A DNA stretch of 64,000 nt from Savagea serpentis (GCF_015351395.1 NZ_JADKPV010000001.1:1106774-1170773), one strand, 5' to 3'; counted from the stretch's first letter, positions 42,837 to 52,535 are shown. Program-made: numbers and translations. Notes: a model not told the origin generated them from the letters alone.

Positions 42837-44231
42837 TTAAAATGGACCGTACTGAATCATTTGTGCAATGACTAAAAAGATAATCGCTACAATCATTTCC
42901 ATAATGATAAATGGCATGACCCAACGTAACCACTTGCTCCACGAAATTCCCGCAAGTGATAAGCTAGCCATTAAATAACCGACAGTCGGGAAAATCATAT
43001 TTGACATCCCGTCCCCGAGCTGATAAGCGAGTACCGCCGTTTGACGCGTAACGCCTAACATTTCAGAAAGAGGTGCCATAATTGGCATCGTCAAGGCTGC
43101 TTGACCACTTCCTGAAGGAACTAAAAAGTTCAAACCTGTTTGGAATACGAACATACCGACCGCATTTAACACACTCGGTAATGAACCTAACACTGCTGCG
43201 ACACCGTATAAAATCGTATCAATTAATTGTGCTTCATTAAAAATAATTAAAATCGTTTGAGCGAACCCGATAATCAGTGCACCACTCACTAATTCACGCG
43301 CACCATCAATGAATGCGTCCGCAATTTCACCAGGAGCTAATTTCCCGACGAGTCCCATTAATACCCCGTACATTAAAAAGAGCCCAGCAATTTCTGTAAT
43401 ATACCAATCATGTACTTTCACACCATACATTAAAACGATAAAATTTGATAAAAATAATAACATGACGAGTGTATGGCGCATCGGCATTTTACCTTCTAAT
43501 TTCGGCACATCTTGAGCCGTTTGCGTTCCAAAAATTCCTTTAGAAGGATCTTGTTTCACTTTTTTCGCATGATGCATAACAAATGTTGTTGCGAGTATAT
43601 ATAAAACGACGAATAAAGCAATTCGCAAACCGATCCCTGAAAACATCGGCAATCCGGCAATTTCTTGTGCGATTCCAATTGTAAATGGATTCATCACAGC
43701 AGAAGAGAATCCGACAGAAGCTCCGAGCATCACGATTGCAAATCCTGTCATTGAGTCGAAACCTAAAGCAATCGCTAATGGAACTAGTATTCCAACATAG
43801 ACAATCGTTTCATCCGACATGCCCATCAATGATCCAGCAAATGCGAAAAACAACATTAAAACAGGAATTAATAACATTTCACGTTTCGCCATTTTCACGG
43901 ATAGCATAGCGATAAATGACGATAAAGCTCCTGTTTTCGTTAAAATCCCAAACGTTCCGCCAACAATTAAAACGAAGAAAATAATATTCGCTCCTGCATA
44001 CATTCCAGAATGAATACTGCTGAATATTCCGAGGACACTGACAGGATTGGATTCAACATATTCGAATGTCCCAGGTGCGATGACATCGCGCCCTCCGACT
44101 TCCGTTCGTTCAAATTGGCCAGCAGGCACGATATACGTTAATGCTGCTGCAAATAATATAAGGGAAAAGATTAACACATAGACATTAATTCCTTTTGACT
44201 GTGGTTCATTTTCTTTTATGTTCGTACTCAT
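42837..44231 (-). CDS. YfcC-family (C4-dicarboxylate/arginine carrier-like) transporter
   Basis: A 464-residue membrane protein with about twelve helices. It starts KGINVYVLIFSLILFAAALTYIVPAGQFERTE and contains the polar breaks SVGFSSAVMNPFTIGIAQEIAGLP and LNFLVPSGSGQAALTMPIMAPL, typical of the YfcC/DcuC-like ion transporter superfamily. Relatives carry arginine/ornithine, dicarboxylates or peptides. AAGGAGAG before 44231 sets the start. It is the first gene of the operon with the M20 hydrolase and the racemase. Confidence 0.85.
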   Translation of the reverse strand: MSTNIKENEPQSKGINVYVLIFSLILFAAALTYIVPAGQFERTEVGGRDVIAPGTFEYVESNPVSVLGIFSSIHSGMYAGANIIFFVLIVGGTFGILTKTGALSSFIAMLSVKMAKREMLLIPVLMLFFAFAGSLMGMSDETIVYVGILVPLAIALGFDSMTGFAIVMLGASVGFSSAVMNPFTIGIAQEIAGLPMFSGIGLRIALFVVLYILATTFVMHHAKKVKQDPSKGIFGTQTAQDVPKLEGKMPMRHTLVMLLFLSNFIVLMYGVKVHDWYITEIAGLFLMYGVLMGLVGKLAPGEIADAFIDGARELVSGALIIGFAQTILIIFNEAQLIDTILYGVAAVLGSLPSVLNAVGMFVFQTGLNFLVPSGSGQAALTMPIMAPLSEMLGVTRQTAVLAYQLGDGMSNMIFPTVGYLMASLSLAGISWSKWLRWVMPFIIMEMIVAIIFLVIAQMIQYGPF

Positions 44232-44360
44232 TGTACTCTCTCCTTCGTCGTTACCGAGTGAATATTTATACATATCATTGTAAAAGAATACGCAAGGAAA
44301 GAGAAATTACTTTTTCTAATCGTTACGATAAAAAAACTTAAATGTTTGGAAAATAACGTT

Positions 44361-44390
44361 AAAAAAGCGCTGAGTACTCACTCAACGCTC
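44361..44390 (-). terminator. Terminator overlapping the LysR gene end
   Basis: On the minus strand AGCGTTGAGT pairs with ACTCAGCGCT and is followed by six Ts. The 5' arm lies inside the last codons of the LysR gene. Confidence 0.82.
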
Positions 44391-45259
44391 CTTTGTTGCC
44401 GAATTACCAACCAACGTTTTTCAATTAACTTCACAAATGCTTGCACGTTTTGAAAGTCCTTCATGTCAGAAGGGTACATCATATACGTTTGCAAACGTTT
44501 CGGAAAACGAGCTAATACTTGAACCGCTCCTGATTCGATTTCCTTTTGCAAAATTAAATCACTTAACAACGCAATTCCTGCTCCTCCAATGACAGCCTCT
44601 TTAATCGCATCTTCGCTACCGACTTCAACAATCGTTTTCGGTCTGCAATTTAGCTCATCTAAACAGCGCTGAATCATCGGTACCATTCCGTATGTAATAA
44701 ACGGATACTGCTCGAACAATAAAGAAAGATCACACTGCGCATCCACTTCTGCATGCGCGACGAGCACAAGATCTTCTTCATCGATGCAAATATGTTCCAC
44801 TCCTGACAATTCGAAATAGCCTGCTGTAATCCCAATATCTGCTTCATTCGTCTGCAATAGCTGAACAGTCGTTTCACTTGTCGCACAAACGAGTGAAAAA
44901 TGAACGTCTTTATTTCCCTTCAAAAAATCGCTCATAATTGCTCCTAAATAAAAGCTGCAATAAAATTCGGATGCTGCCACCGTCAAACGTCCAAAAGGAG
45001 AATCAAATTGACGTAAATCCTCCTCGATCTCTTCAACGAACGCAAACAGGGTTCCCGTATGCTTATAAAGCATCTTGCCAACTTCGGTTAAATATAATTT
45101 TTTCCCCATGCGATTAAATAGCGGATGATGTAATTCTTCTTCCAACACTTTAATTTGTTGACTGATCGTCGGTTGGCTATAATTTAGTAATTCTGCTGCC
45201 TTCGTAAAATTTAAACATTGCGCAACGACGTGAAATGTTTTTAAATTTCGTAAGTCGAT
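44378..45259 (-). CDS. LysR-family regulator with an apparent ATC start codon
   Basis: About 293 residues when the HTH is included. The frame upstream of the first standard start codon encodes the LysR HTH: DLRNLKTFHVVAQ, then FTKAAELLNYSQPTISQQIKVLEEEL. This must be translated for a working regulator. Yet no ATG, GTG or TTG occurs in frame back to a stop (which is the stop of the upstream gene). ATC at 45259 takes the place of the usual initiator, with GAGAGG seven bases before it. The C-terminal effector domain is intact. It lies between the winged-helix regulator and the YfcC operon that it likely controls. Confidence 0.72.
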   Translation of the reverse strand: MDLRNLKTFHVVAQCLNFTKAAELLNYSQPTISQQIKVLEEELHHPLFNRMGKKLYLTEVGKMLYKHTGTLFAFVEEIEEDLRQFDSPFGRLTVAASEFYCSFYLGAIMSDFLKGNKDVHFSLVCATSETTVQLLQTNEADIGITAGYFELSGVEHICIDEEDLVLVAHAEVDAQCDLSLLFEQYPFITYGMVPMIQRCLDELNCRPKTIVEVGSEDAIKEAVIGGAGIALLSDLILQKEIESGAVQVLARFPKRLQTYMMYPSDMKDFQNVQAFVKLIEKRWLVIRQQRSVE

Positions 45260-45287
45260 GATGATTCTTCCTCTCTGTTCTGTGCCA

Positions 45288-46586
45288 TCATGCTAAATAA
45301 TGAGCATTAAAATAATAGACATTAGCCGGGCGACCGACTTTCCCTTTTTCTTCTTCTACTCGGACGAGATTCACTTCAACAGCTGACTTTAAAATGCGAT
45401 TGGCTGTACGTACTGTCACGTTCAAGGCGGTCGCAAATTGTTGGCTCGTCAATTTCGTATAATCAACGGTTGAAAAAGCGTACAGCACTTTGTTTAATTG
45501 ATCACGCGTTAAACGATCATCCTTTTGCCACTGCTCACTTTGCCGCAATAACTCATTTGAATGGAGCGTTGTCTCTTTATATAAAAGAGGGCCAATCAAT
45601 TCCTCTTCATGTTGGATATATGTGCTACTAAAATCATTATGCAAAGAATAATCTAACGCATTTTTAGCATTCATTTGTGCTTCCGATATCGTTCGTCCTA
45701 CTCCCCATCCGATATGAATCTCTCCTCGCTGTTTCACTAATTCATTTAACAAGGCGCACGCGTTGAAATGATTCGTTAGCGACACGAGTGTTTCATACGT
45801 CGTATTTAATTCAAAGCCTTCTAACGCATCGCGGACGAAAAGTTGAGGATACTGTTCCATTTGAAACTCTAGTAAAGCAGCATGTATTTTCAACTCTTCA
45901 ATTCTTTTTTTCTGCTTATGAGATGGCTTTATTTTCACATATCCGTAAACAATTTGATTGTTGCGCAAATGTTCATGTTCGATTTGAGCGAATAAGTCAT
46001 GTACAATATTGCGCATTGTTTCTGGTGAAATTTCAAAATAAACGTATGGGATATTCGCTTTTTCGAGCATAGGAATAATATTAGCAAATCGGGTAAATAC
46101 ATATTTTGCTCGTTTTGACTGAATCATGTCGGTATGAAATTGAAACACTTCTTCATACACATTATCTCCAAAGTCATTCTCGTCTTTTTCTAATAAGTAA
46201 GGACGATGAGCGTTTGGTAGCGCCTCAATCCATTCTTGAATCTTTTTTGACTCTGCCGCGAAATCAAGGACGGTATGTTGAAGTTCAAATCGACGGTTTT
46301 CAATTACAATTTCTAATAATTGTTTATAAAAATCTTCCGCCGACAATTGAAAATAGCGATATGGTACAGAAATATCTAACTGTGATTGTACAACTGTTTT
46401 ATAAGAAACATATCCACTAAATAAAAGACCATCGACCATTTGTTGTACTGCTAAAAATTGGGCAACAACTTCTTCTACTTCATAATACGGATAAAAATAA
46501 AAAGTTGCAGTATCTTTATGTTGTTGCACTAACATCGTTTCTATTCTTTCTCTCTGTTCAACTGGAACGAACACTCCGATTTTCAC
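45288..46586 (-). CDS. One-component regulator, paralogue of the 17 kb regulator
   Basis: A 432-residue protein of the same layout as the one at 17048-18331. The N-terminal sensing domain has VDGLLFSGYVSYKTVV, like FLFSGIIPYIIGKD in the other. A central GGDEF-like core reads IHIGWGVGRTISEAQMNAKNALDYS. The C-terminal winged helix (LTSQQFATALNVTVRTANRILKSAVEVNLV) ends GKVGRPANVYYF. GTG at 46586 is the start, with AAGGAAGGG upstream. It sits downstream of an M20 hydrolase and transporter pair, as its paralogue does, so it probably regulates such cassettes. A 12-bp palindrome AAGCCATGGCTT lies at 46708-46719, upstream of it. Confidence 0.65.
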   Translation of the reverse strand: MKIGVFVPVEQRERIETMLVQQHKDTATFYFYPYYEVEEVVAQFLAVQQMVDGLLFSGYVSYKTVVQSQLDISVPYRYFQLSAEDFYKQLLEIVIENRRFELQHTVLDFAAESKKIQEWIEALPNAHRPYLLEKDENDFGDNVYEEVFQFHTDMIQSKRAKYVFTRFANIIPMLEKANIPYVYFEISPETMRNIVHDLFAQIEHEHLRNNQIVYGYVKIKPSHKQKKRIEELKIHAALLEFQMEQYPQLFVRDALEGFELNTTYETLVSLTNHFNACALLNELVKQRGEIHIGWGVGRTISEAQMNAKNALDYSLHNDFSSTYIQHEEELIGPLLYKETTLHSNELLRQSEQWQKDDRLTRDQLNKVLYAFSTVDYTKLTSQQFATALNVTVRTANRILKSAVEVNLVRVEEEKGKVGRPANVYYFNAHYLA

Positions 46587-46707
46587 TGAGATCCCTTCCT
46601 TTCCAACATGTCTTTATCAAATTGCTATGTAGCAACTCCTTCATGCATTTTAACATATGTTTTGCTCGCCATATACTAATGATGATGAGATTGATCGCTA
46701 ACGATTT

Positions 46708-46719
46708 AAGCCATGGCTT
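46708..46719. repeat. 12-bp perfect palindrome upstream of the winged-helix regulator
   Basis: AAGCCATGGCTT is self-complementary. It lies between the regulator gene start and the terminator of the M20 gene, a place where an operator could be. This is a chance-level length, so weight is low. Confidence 0.25.
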
Positions 46720-46740
46720 CAAGGACTTTTTTTCAATTAA

Positions 46741-46771
46741 AAACACCCTAAAATTTTACTTTTAGGGTGTT
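46741..46771 (-). terminator. Terminator after the third M20 gene
   Basis: AACACCCTAAAA pairs with TTTTAGGGTGTT. On the minus strand T-rich sequence follows. Confidence 0.82.
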
Positions 46772-46793
46772 ACTCAAAATGATTCATTTCTTT

Positions 46794-48209
46794 CTATTCT
46801 TCTTTTTGACCATTTGGATGAATATGAGCGGGAATCGGACAAATATATCCTCGTTCCCCGATTGCTTCTTGGTGTTCTCGTTTCATTTCATCCAACAATT
46901 CCTCATTTTGTATCGCTTTTAAGCCGACATTTGCTAAGACTTTTGCAACTTGCATCATCCCTTTATGTGCATAGCTCGTTTTTCCTTGTGCGACAAGTTG
47001 CCATGAATGGAATGGCGTACCTGTTGCACAAGTCGTCATAATGCATTGTCCTGTCGGAGCAACCCAGCTAACATCTCCTACGTCTGTAGATCCTGGTAGC
47101 GGTTGTTTCAGCTCAAAATAAGGAATTAAGACATCCGATAGTGGTTTTCGGAAAGCGAAATCGAACTGTTTCATTCCGAAGTTTTTCGACATTTTTTCTT
47201 CCATTGTTAACGTCTCGTAAAATTGCTCTGCAAGCTTCATTTCTTCTTCTGTAAACGCTGGCGCTCCAACTTCTTGCATCGTTTCGTATATTACTTTATT
47301 AATCGAACTGAGCGGAATGAAGTTGGAACATGCTTTATCAAATGTCACTTCTACCGCTGTTTCTGTCATTAAAGCGGCACCTTCTGCAATTTTTTGAATG
47401 CGCTCATAAATATGTTGCGCTTCTGCGATATGTGGCGCTCGAATTAAGTAGAGCACTTCTGCTTCCGCTTGTACGACGTTCGGAGACGCTCCCCCTGTAT
47501 TCGTCACAGCGTAATGAAAACGAGCTTGTGGCGAGACATGTTCTCGTAAATAGTTCGCCCCGACGTTCATCAATTCTACAGCATCTAATGCACTGCGTCC
47601 TAAATGAGGAGAGGCTGCTGCATGTGCGCTTTTTCCCTTAAATTTAAAAGAAGCTTGTACGTTCGCTAATGTGCTAGCAGTCCATGCGACGTTCACAGGG
47701 CCAGGATGCCACGTTAATGCTAAATCGACATCGTCAAAAACACCCGCGCGCGCCATATATGTTTTTCCAGAACCACCTTCTTCAGCGGGACAACCGTAAA
47801 AACGTACCGTTCCTTGAATATTATGTTCTTCAACGTATCGTTTTAAAGCTGTCGCGGCTGCTAAAGCGCCTACCCCTAATAAATTATGTCCACATCCGTG
47901 ACCATTCCCTCCATGTTCAATAGGCTGTTGCGTTGCTACATTCGCTTCTTGGCTTAATTGCGGAAGCGCATCGTACTCTCCTAAAAATGCAATAACGGGT
48001 GAACCACTTCCTACTTCTGCGACAAATGCCGTTTCAATTTGGGCGATATTTTTTTGAACACGAAACCCTTCTTCTTCTAAACGTTCAACTAAGTAGCTAG
48101 CTGACGTATGCTCTTCATACTTCACTTCAGGATGATCCCAAATGAAATCGCTCATCTCTTTCCACTGCTTTTCATTATTGTCGATAAATTGTTCAATCCA
48201 TGTTGTCAT
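46794..48209 (-). CDS. M20-family amidohydrolase (AbgB-like)
   Basis: A 471-residue M20 enzyme, longer than the other two in the window and closest in style to aminobenzoyl-glutamate utilisation protein B. Motifs: FLGEYDALPQL, GNGHGCGHNLLG (metal His/Cys), FYGCPAEEGGSGK (catalytic Glu), LTWHPG, and GSTDVGDVSWVAPT. Its ATG follows the transporter stop by one base. The pair should import and hydrolyse an N-acyl or aminobenzoyl amino acid. The ending PAHIHPNGQ is an odd His-rich tail. Confidence 0.87.
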   Translation of the reverse strand: MTTWIEQFIDNNEKQWKEMSDFIWDHPEVKYEEHTSASYLVERLEEEGFRVQKNIAQIETAFVAEVGSGSPVIAFLGEYDALPQLSQEANVATQQPIEHGGNGHGCGHNLLGVGALAAATALKRYVEEHNIQGTVRFYGCPAEEGGSGKTYMARAGVFDDVDLALTWHPGPVNVAWTASTLANVQASFKFKGKSAHAAASPHLGRSALDAVELMNVGANYLREHVSPQARFHYAVTNTGGASPNVVQAEAEVLYLIRAPHIAEAQHIYERIQKIAEGAALMTETAVEVTFDKACSNFIPLSSINKVIYETMQEVGAPAFTEEEMKLAEQFYETLTMEEKMSKNFGMKQFDFAFRKPLSDVLIPYFELKQPLPGSTDVGDVSWVAPTGQCIMTTCATGTPFHSWQLVAQGKTSYAHKGMMQVAKVLANVGLKAIQNEELLDEMKREHQEAIGERGYICPIPAHIHPNGQKEE

Positions 48210-49610
48210 TTAAATCGTCCTTTCTTGTTTTCGTCTTGAAAATACTAACAATCCAATCGTAATCACGAGTAAAATCGCATAAAAGGCTATTCCAACACCG
48301 ACTCCTGAGTTCACTAATAACCCGAATGATAGCGGGAATAAAATAAAGCCGATAACACTATTCATTGAATACGCAATCGAATAATCATTCAATACGGGTG
48401 ATTTTAATTTCGGATCGACCATTTTCAAAAGTAATATTCCTGTTAAAAAGACACCCGTACATGTTCCGAGTATCGCCATACTTTTTTCGAACCAATATGT
48501 GTCGAAATATTTTTTCGATACGTACAAAACAGTGACGACCGTTAATAATAATGTGCCAAATACCATGATGAGAAGCGGTAATAAATAAGTGAAGAGCGCT
48601 TCTATCGGTAAGCTAATAATCGCTGCGACAATCGCAAACTCTGTGAACACGGAAGCGATTTTTGATTTCGTCGTAGAATCGACGAGATGAGCTAACTTCA
48701 TCTTTTGCATCATACCCCAGACGATATACATTAAAATAATCGCATACGCCCATTCGGGTATTAAACTAAGAAGTGGGATTTGTGCCGCTTTCAGTAAAGC
48801 GGTTACAACGAATGCAAGACCACTCACTGCTAATATGAGCGCTAAATGAAAACCGTAACTATCGATGGATGAAGCATCAGTCGTCTCTACACCTGCGGAC
48901 GTACGCTCTTCCGTTTTTAAAATGCCTGTATTCAATGTTAAAGACGTCCGATCATTCGCTTGAATAAATTCAGTATATCCTTTTCTTGCTGCAATATTAA
49001 TTAAAAAGATTCCGAGTAATAGCCCTCCAATGAGTCCAACAGTAGCAGTCGTTGTCGTGACACCTTGGGCTGTATTCCAATACGATTGATCCATTGACTG
49101 CAACAAACTACCGACAACACCTGCTGTACCATGCCCTCCTGTAAAACCAGCAGATACTTCTGTTCCAAATGTCGGATATAAATCAGGTAATGAAGTTTTT
49201 CTAAATATAAAAGCAACGAATAAACTAAATAAATTTTGTAAGCCCCCGATGATGACTAAAATAAGTAAAAATGTGTAAATTGGTTTAGAACCTTGCTTCT
49301 CTCCTATTCTCTTTTGTGCTTTTTTTAAACCGAGTGGTACAGAAGCGACAACTGGTATGATGAGTAGTCCTGGCAAAATAGAAGCGATCGCAATCCAATC
49401 TTCTCGTATGGGGAGTAGTGCATACTGTTTTAATACGATTGGACCGAGTAATAAACCGATAAATCCACCAATCACAGAAGCTGGTAAAAATAACTTTTGA
49501 AACGCTTTCACTTTTGCCCGCAATAATGTTCCTACTAGTAATAATGCGCTAATAAAAATAAATGTAAAAAATAATTGTTCTAACATATACTTCAAAGCAA
49601 CTAAATCCAA
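48210..49610 (-). CDS. GltS-like sodium symporter of the M20 cassette
   Basis: A 466-residue membrane protein with about twelve helices. It has the glutamate-symporter-type motif EVSAGFTGGHGTAGVVGSLL, seen in GltS, and a long hydrophilic loop at about 225-250. The start is TTG at 49610 with AGGGGTGA upstream. The gene abuts the M20 hydrolase, so the cargo is probably an N-acylated or peptide-linked glutamate-like compound, not free glutamate. The upstream leader (49620-49975) is unusually long. Confidence 0.8.
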   Translation of the reverse strand: MDLVALKYMLEQLFFTFIFISALLLVGTLLRAKVKAFQKLFLPASVIGGFIGLLLGPIVLKQYALLPIREDWIAIASILPGLLIIPVVASVPLGLKKAQKRIGEKQGSKPIYTFLLILVIIGGLQNLFSLFVAFIFRKTSLPDLYPTFGTEVSAGFTGGHGTAGVVGSLLQSMDQSYWNTAQGVTTTTATVGLIGGLLLGIFLINIAARKGYTEFIQANDRTSLTLNTGILKTEERTSAGVETTDASSIDSYGFHLALILAVSGLAFVVTALLKAAQIPLLSLIPEWAYAIILMYIVWGMMQKMKLAHLVDSTTKSKIASVFTEFAIVAAIISLPIEALFTYLLPLLIMVFGTLLLTVVTVLYVSKKYFDTYWFEKSMAILGTCTGVFLTGILLLKMVDPKLKSPVLNDYSIAYSMNSVIGFILFPLSFGLLVNSGVGVGIAFYAILLVITIGLLVFSRRKQERTI

Positions 49611-49978
49611 CTCTTCACCCCTTTTAAGACAACGTCTTTTATTATTCTTAAATTAATTAATCAAACAATATCATACGTTTTAAAAAAGTGCAATCCTTTA
49701 TTTTCATTTGAGTATAAAAAATGTGCATCTCTTTTATATGCATAAGACAATGGCGCGGATCATGATTCGTTATCCTTAGCAAATAGAGAGGATACAGGCC
49801 TTCCATGCCAAATAATCAATTCACATTATTGTGAATTGATCATTTCATCCATTTCGCTTAGCTTGGAGATGTTAGAACGAGCGAAGCTATTAAAAGAATT
49901 CATCATTTTCTCTATTCATCGGGGAAAAGTATCGAACACAATTACCGTTTCAGAAACATATTAAATATAAACAAAACA
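49611..49978. other. Gene-free leader with several inverted repeats
   Basis: No open frame. On either strand it can form TATCCT/AGGATA (49771-49776 with 49789-49794) inside a TGGC/GCCA pair (49751-49754 with 49807-49810). It also holds a perfect 11-bp repeat, ATCAATTCACA with TGTGAATTGAT, around TTAT (about 49815-49840). A small TGCAT/ATGCA stem followed on the minus strand by six Ts lies near 49720-49745. It could be an upstream control region of the GltS-like gene. I recognise no known riboswitch. Confidence 0.4.
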
Positions 49979-50008
49979 AAAATCCCTCATTTATAAAAAT
50001 GAGAGATT
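49979..50008 (-). terminator. Terminator after ahpF
   Basis: On the minus strand AATCTCTCAT pairs with ATGAGGGATT, followed by a T run. Confidence 0.85.
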
Positions 50009-50021
50009 ACATAATTGATAG

Positions 50022-51551
50022 TTAGTTACGAATTAAGTGATCGAATGCGCCGAGTGCTGCTGTTGCTCCTGCACCCATTGAGATGATAATTTGTTTGTAT
50101 GCGCTATTTGTACAGTCGCCTGCCGCAAATACGCCAGGTACGTTTGTAGCACCATTTTTCTCAATTTCGATTTCACCAAAGCGATTGCGATTTACGACAC
50201 CATCTAACCATTCCGTATTTGGAACGAGACCGATTTGAACGAAGACACCTTCTAATTCAACGTGGTGTTCTTCATTTGTTTCACGATCGATATACGTAAT
50301 GCCATTCACTTTGTCGTCGCCTGTAATTTCTTTCGTTTGTGCGTTTGTGAAAACATCAACGTTCGGCAAGCTACGTAAACGTTCTTGTAACACATCATCC
50401 GCTTTTAATGTATCGGCGAATTCTAATACCGTTACATGCTCAACGATTCCTGCTAAGTCGATCGCTGCTTCAACGCCTGAGTTACCTCCACCGATAACAG
50501 CGACACGTTTACCTTCAAAGAGTGGGCCGTCACAGTGTGGACAGTATGCGACACCTTTGTTTTTAAACTCTGCTTCACCAGGGACATTGACATTTCTCCA
50601 ACGTGCACCCGTTGCGAGTACGACTGATTTTCCTTTCACCATCGCACCGTTAGAAAGTCCGATTTCAATGAAATCATCCGTCTTTTTCAATTCGCTCGCT
50701 TTCAATGTATTCATAATGTCTACATTGTATTCTTTCACGTGCTCTTCAAGATTCGCTGCGAGTTGTGGTCCTTCTGTTTTCTTCACACTGATGAAGTTTT
50801 CGATGCTTAACGTATCGAGCACTTGACCGCCGAAACGCTCTGCGACAATCCCTGTACGGAGCCCTTTACGCGCTGCATAAATCGCTGCACTCGCTCCTGC
50901 TGGACCGCCACCAACGACGAGTACGTCAAATGGATCTTTCGCATTAATTTCTGCTGGGTCTACTTCATTTCCAAGTTTCACAAGAATTTCTTCAAGTGTC
51001 ATACGACCGCTTCCGAAAAATTCACCGTTTAAAAAGACAGCGGGTACTGCCATAATCTCTTTTTCTTCTACTTCTTGCTTAAATGTCGCACCGTCGATCA
51101 TCGTATGTGAAATATTTGGGTTTAATACACTCATAATATTTAATGCTTGTACGACGTCTGGACAATTATGACATGATAAGCTAACGTACGTTTCAAATTG
51201 AAGTGTATCTTCAATATTTTTCACTTGTTGCATCACGGCTTCGTCTACTTTTGGAGCGCGACCGCTCACTTGAAGTAATGCGAGCACGAGTGATGTGAAC
51301 TCTTCGCCTAATGGAATCCCTGCGAAGACGATCCCTGTGTTTTCTCCTGTTTTGTTAACACTAAAACTAGGCGTACGCTCTAATGGCGTACGCTCTAGTT
51401 TAATGTTAGGAGACATGCTCTCGAGTTCTTCAACGAATTGTTTCATATCGTTAGAAGAATCCGAGTCGTCAAGGCTTACTTGTAAAGTAACCTCGCCTTC
51501 CATTAGCTCTAAATACTGAGCTAATTGCGCTTTAATGTCTGCATCTAACAT
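50022..51551 (-). CDS. ahpF: Alkyl hydroperoxide reductase subunit F
   Basis: NADH-dependent flavoprotein that reduces AhpC, 509 residues. An N-terminal double-thioredoxin domain carries CHNC (near 130). The C-terminal thioredoxin-reductase-like half has the FAD motif [19 protein letters not shown], redox CPHC, and an NADH-binding [15 protein letters not shown]. It follows ahpC by 14 bp as an operon. It removes hydrogen peroxide, alkyl peroxides and peroxynitrite in the cytoplasm. Confidence 0.95.
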   Translation of the reverse strand: MLDADIKAQLAQYLELMEGEVTLQVSLDDSDSSNDMKQFVEELESMSPNIKLERTPLERTPSFSVNKTGENTGIVFAGIPLGEEFTSLVLALLQVSGRAPKVDEAVMQQVKNIEDTLQFETYVSLSCHNCPDVVQALNIMSVLNPNISHTMIDGATFKQEVEEKEIMAVPAVFLNGEFFGSGRMTLEEILVKLGNEVDPAEINAKDPFDVLVVGGGPAGASAAIYAARKGLRTGIVAERFGGQVLDTLSIENFISVKKTEGPQLAANLEEHVKEYNVDIMNTLKASELKKTDDFIEIGLSNGAMVKGKSVVLATGARWRNVNVPGEAEFKNKGVAYCPHCDGPLFEGKRVAVIGGGNSGVEAAIDLAGIVEHVTVLEFADTLKADDVLQERLRSLPNVDVFTNAQTKEITGDDKVNGITYIDRETNEEHHVELEGVFVQIGLVPNTEWLDGVVNRNRFGEIEIEKNGATNVPGVFAAGDCTNSAYKQIIISMGAGATAALGAFDHLIRN

Positions 51552-51565
51552 ATTGTATGGCCTCC

Positions 51566-52129
51566 TTAAATTTTACCAACTAAGTCAAGGCTTGGTTTCA
51601 ACGTTTTACCGTCTTCTTTCCATTTTGCCGGGCAAACTTCACCTGGGTTTGTGCGCACGTATTGTGCTGCTTTAATTTTGTCGATTAACGCGCTCGCGTC
51701 ACGTCCGATTCCGCCTGCGTTAATTTCCATCATTTGGATAACACCGTCTGGATCGATGATGAATGTTCCACGTTGTGCAAGGCCATCTTCTTCGTCTAAA
51801 ACGTCGAATTGGTTGATTAATTTGTGAGCTGGGTCACCGATCATTGCGTATTCGAGTTTACCGATCGCTTCTGAGTGGTCGTGCCATGCTTTATGCGTGA
51901 AGTGAGTATCTGATGAACATGAGTAAATTTCAACGTCCATACCTTTTAAAGTTTCGTACTGTTCTTGTAAGTCTTCTAATTCTGTTGGACATACGAAAGT
52001 GAAGTCCGCTGGGTAGAAGCAAAGTACCGTCCAGTTTCCTTTAAAGTTCTCTTCTGTTACTGTTAAAAATTCACCATTTTTGAAAGCCTGTAATGAGAAA
52101 GGCTCTACTTGTTTGCCGATTAATGACAT
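51566..52129 (-). CDS. ahpC: Alkyl hydroperoxide reductase subunit C (peroxiredoxin)
   Basis: Typical 2-Cys peroxiredoxin, 187 residues: peroxidatic Cys in DFTFVCPTE (near 47) and resolving Cys in GEVCPAKW near the C-terminus. The start is ATG 52129, with GGAGGAA upstream; an in-frame TTG further out is not needed. It is the first gene of ahpC-ahpF, with a PerR-like box upstream. Confidence 0.96.
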   Translation of the reverse strand: MSLIGKQVEPFSLQAFKNGEFLTVTEENFKGNWTVLCFYPADFTFVCPTELEDLQEQYETLKGMDVEIYSCSSDTHFTHKAWHDHSEAIGKLEYAMIGDPAHKLINQFDVLDEEDGLAQRGTFIIDPDGVIQMMEINAGGIGRDASALIDKIKAAQYVRTNPGEVCPAKWKEDGKTLKPSLDLVGKI

Positions 52130-52169
52130 AATCAAATTCCTCCTTCAATAATTTAGAATGATTTCTTCT

Positions 52170-52209
52170 TTATAATTATTATTATATACTATATCATTCC
52201 AAAAGACAA
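52170..52209 (-). promoter_or_regulatory. ahpC proximal promoter with PerR-like box
   Basis: On the minus strand TTGTCT (52204-52209) and TATAAT (52181-52186) are 17 bases apart. TTATAATTATTATTA (52170-52184, plus strand) matches the PerR consensus TTATAATNATTATAA at all but one position and overlaps the -10 box. Peroxide-relieved repression is expected. Confidence 0.75.
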
Positions 52210-52535
52210 GCGATAACTAAAACGTCTTTTCAGTCTGTCGTAAATAACTTAGAAAGAAGATCCATTCATAATCTATTACACTTCTATTATATAGAGAGTA
52301 CTCACTTCATTGTCAAGTGATACCCTAAGTAAACGTCATCTATTTTACAATGCCTTCTTAATTCAAAGGTTACGATTGCCTCTTCCAAGGAAATATGAGT
52401 ATCGCCAAATGTTCATGCGTAAAACTTCCTTTGAGAATATTTGAATTTAATTGAAAAAGAATGTTTATATTTTTTGAAATTATAGATTAAAATCTTTACT
52501 TTCAAGTAAGTTAAATCATTTTGAACTTAAGAAAT
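52210..52535. other. Intergenic region with a second, distal ahpC promoter
   Basis: No gene is seen. On the minus strand TTGACA (52311-52316) is 17 bases from TATATA (52288-52293), overlapping TATAAT. This is a strong-looking promoter that would give an ahpC leader of about 150 bases, or a separate short RNA. The rest is AT-rich without clear structure. Confidence 0.5.

Noticed and set aside
50299..50826. 175-codon open frame on the plus strand
   Set aside because: Antisense to ahpF, with low-complexity Ser/Thr/Ala-rich translation typical of a reverse-frame shadow.
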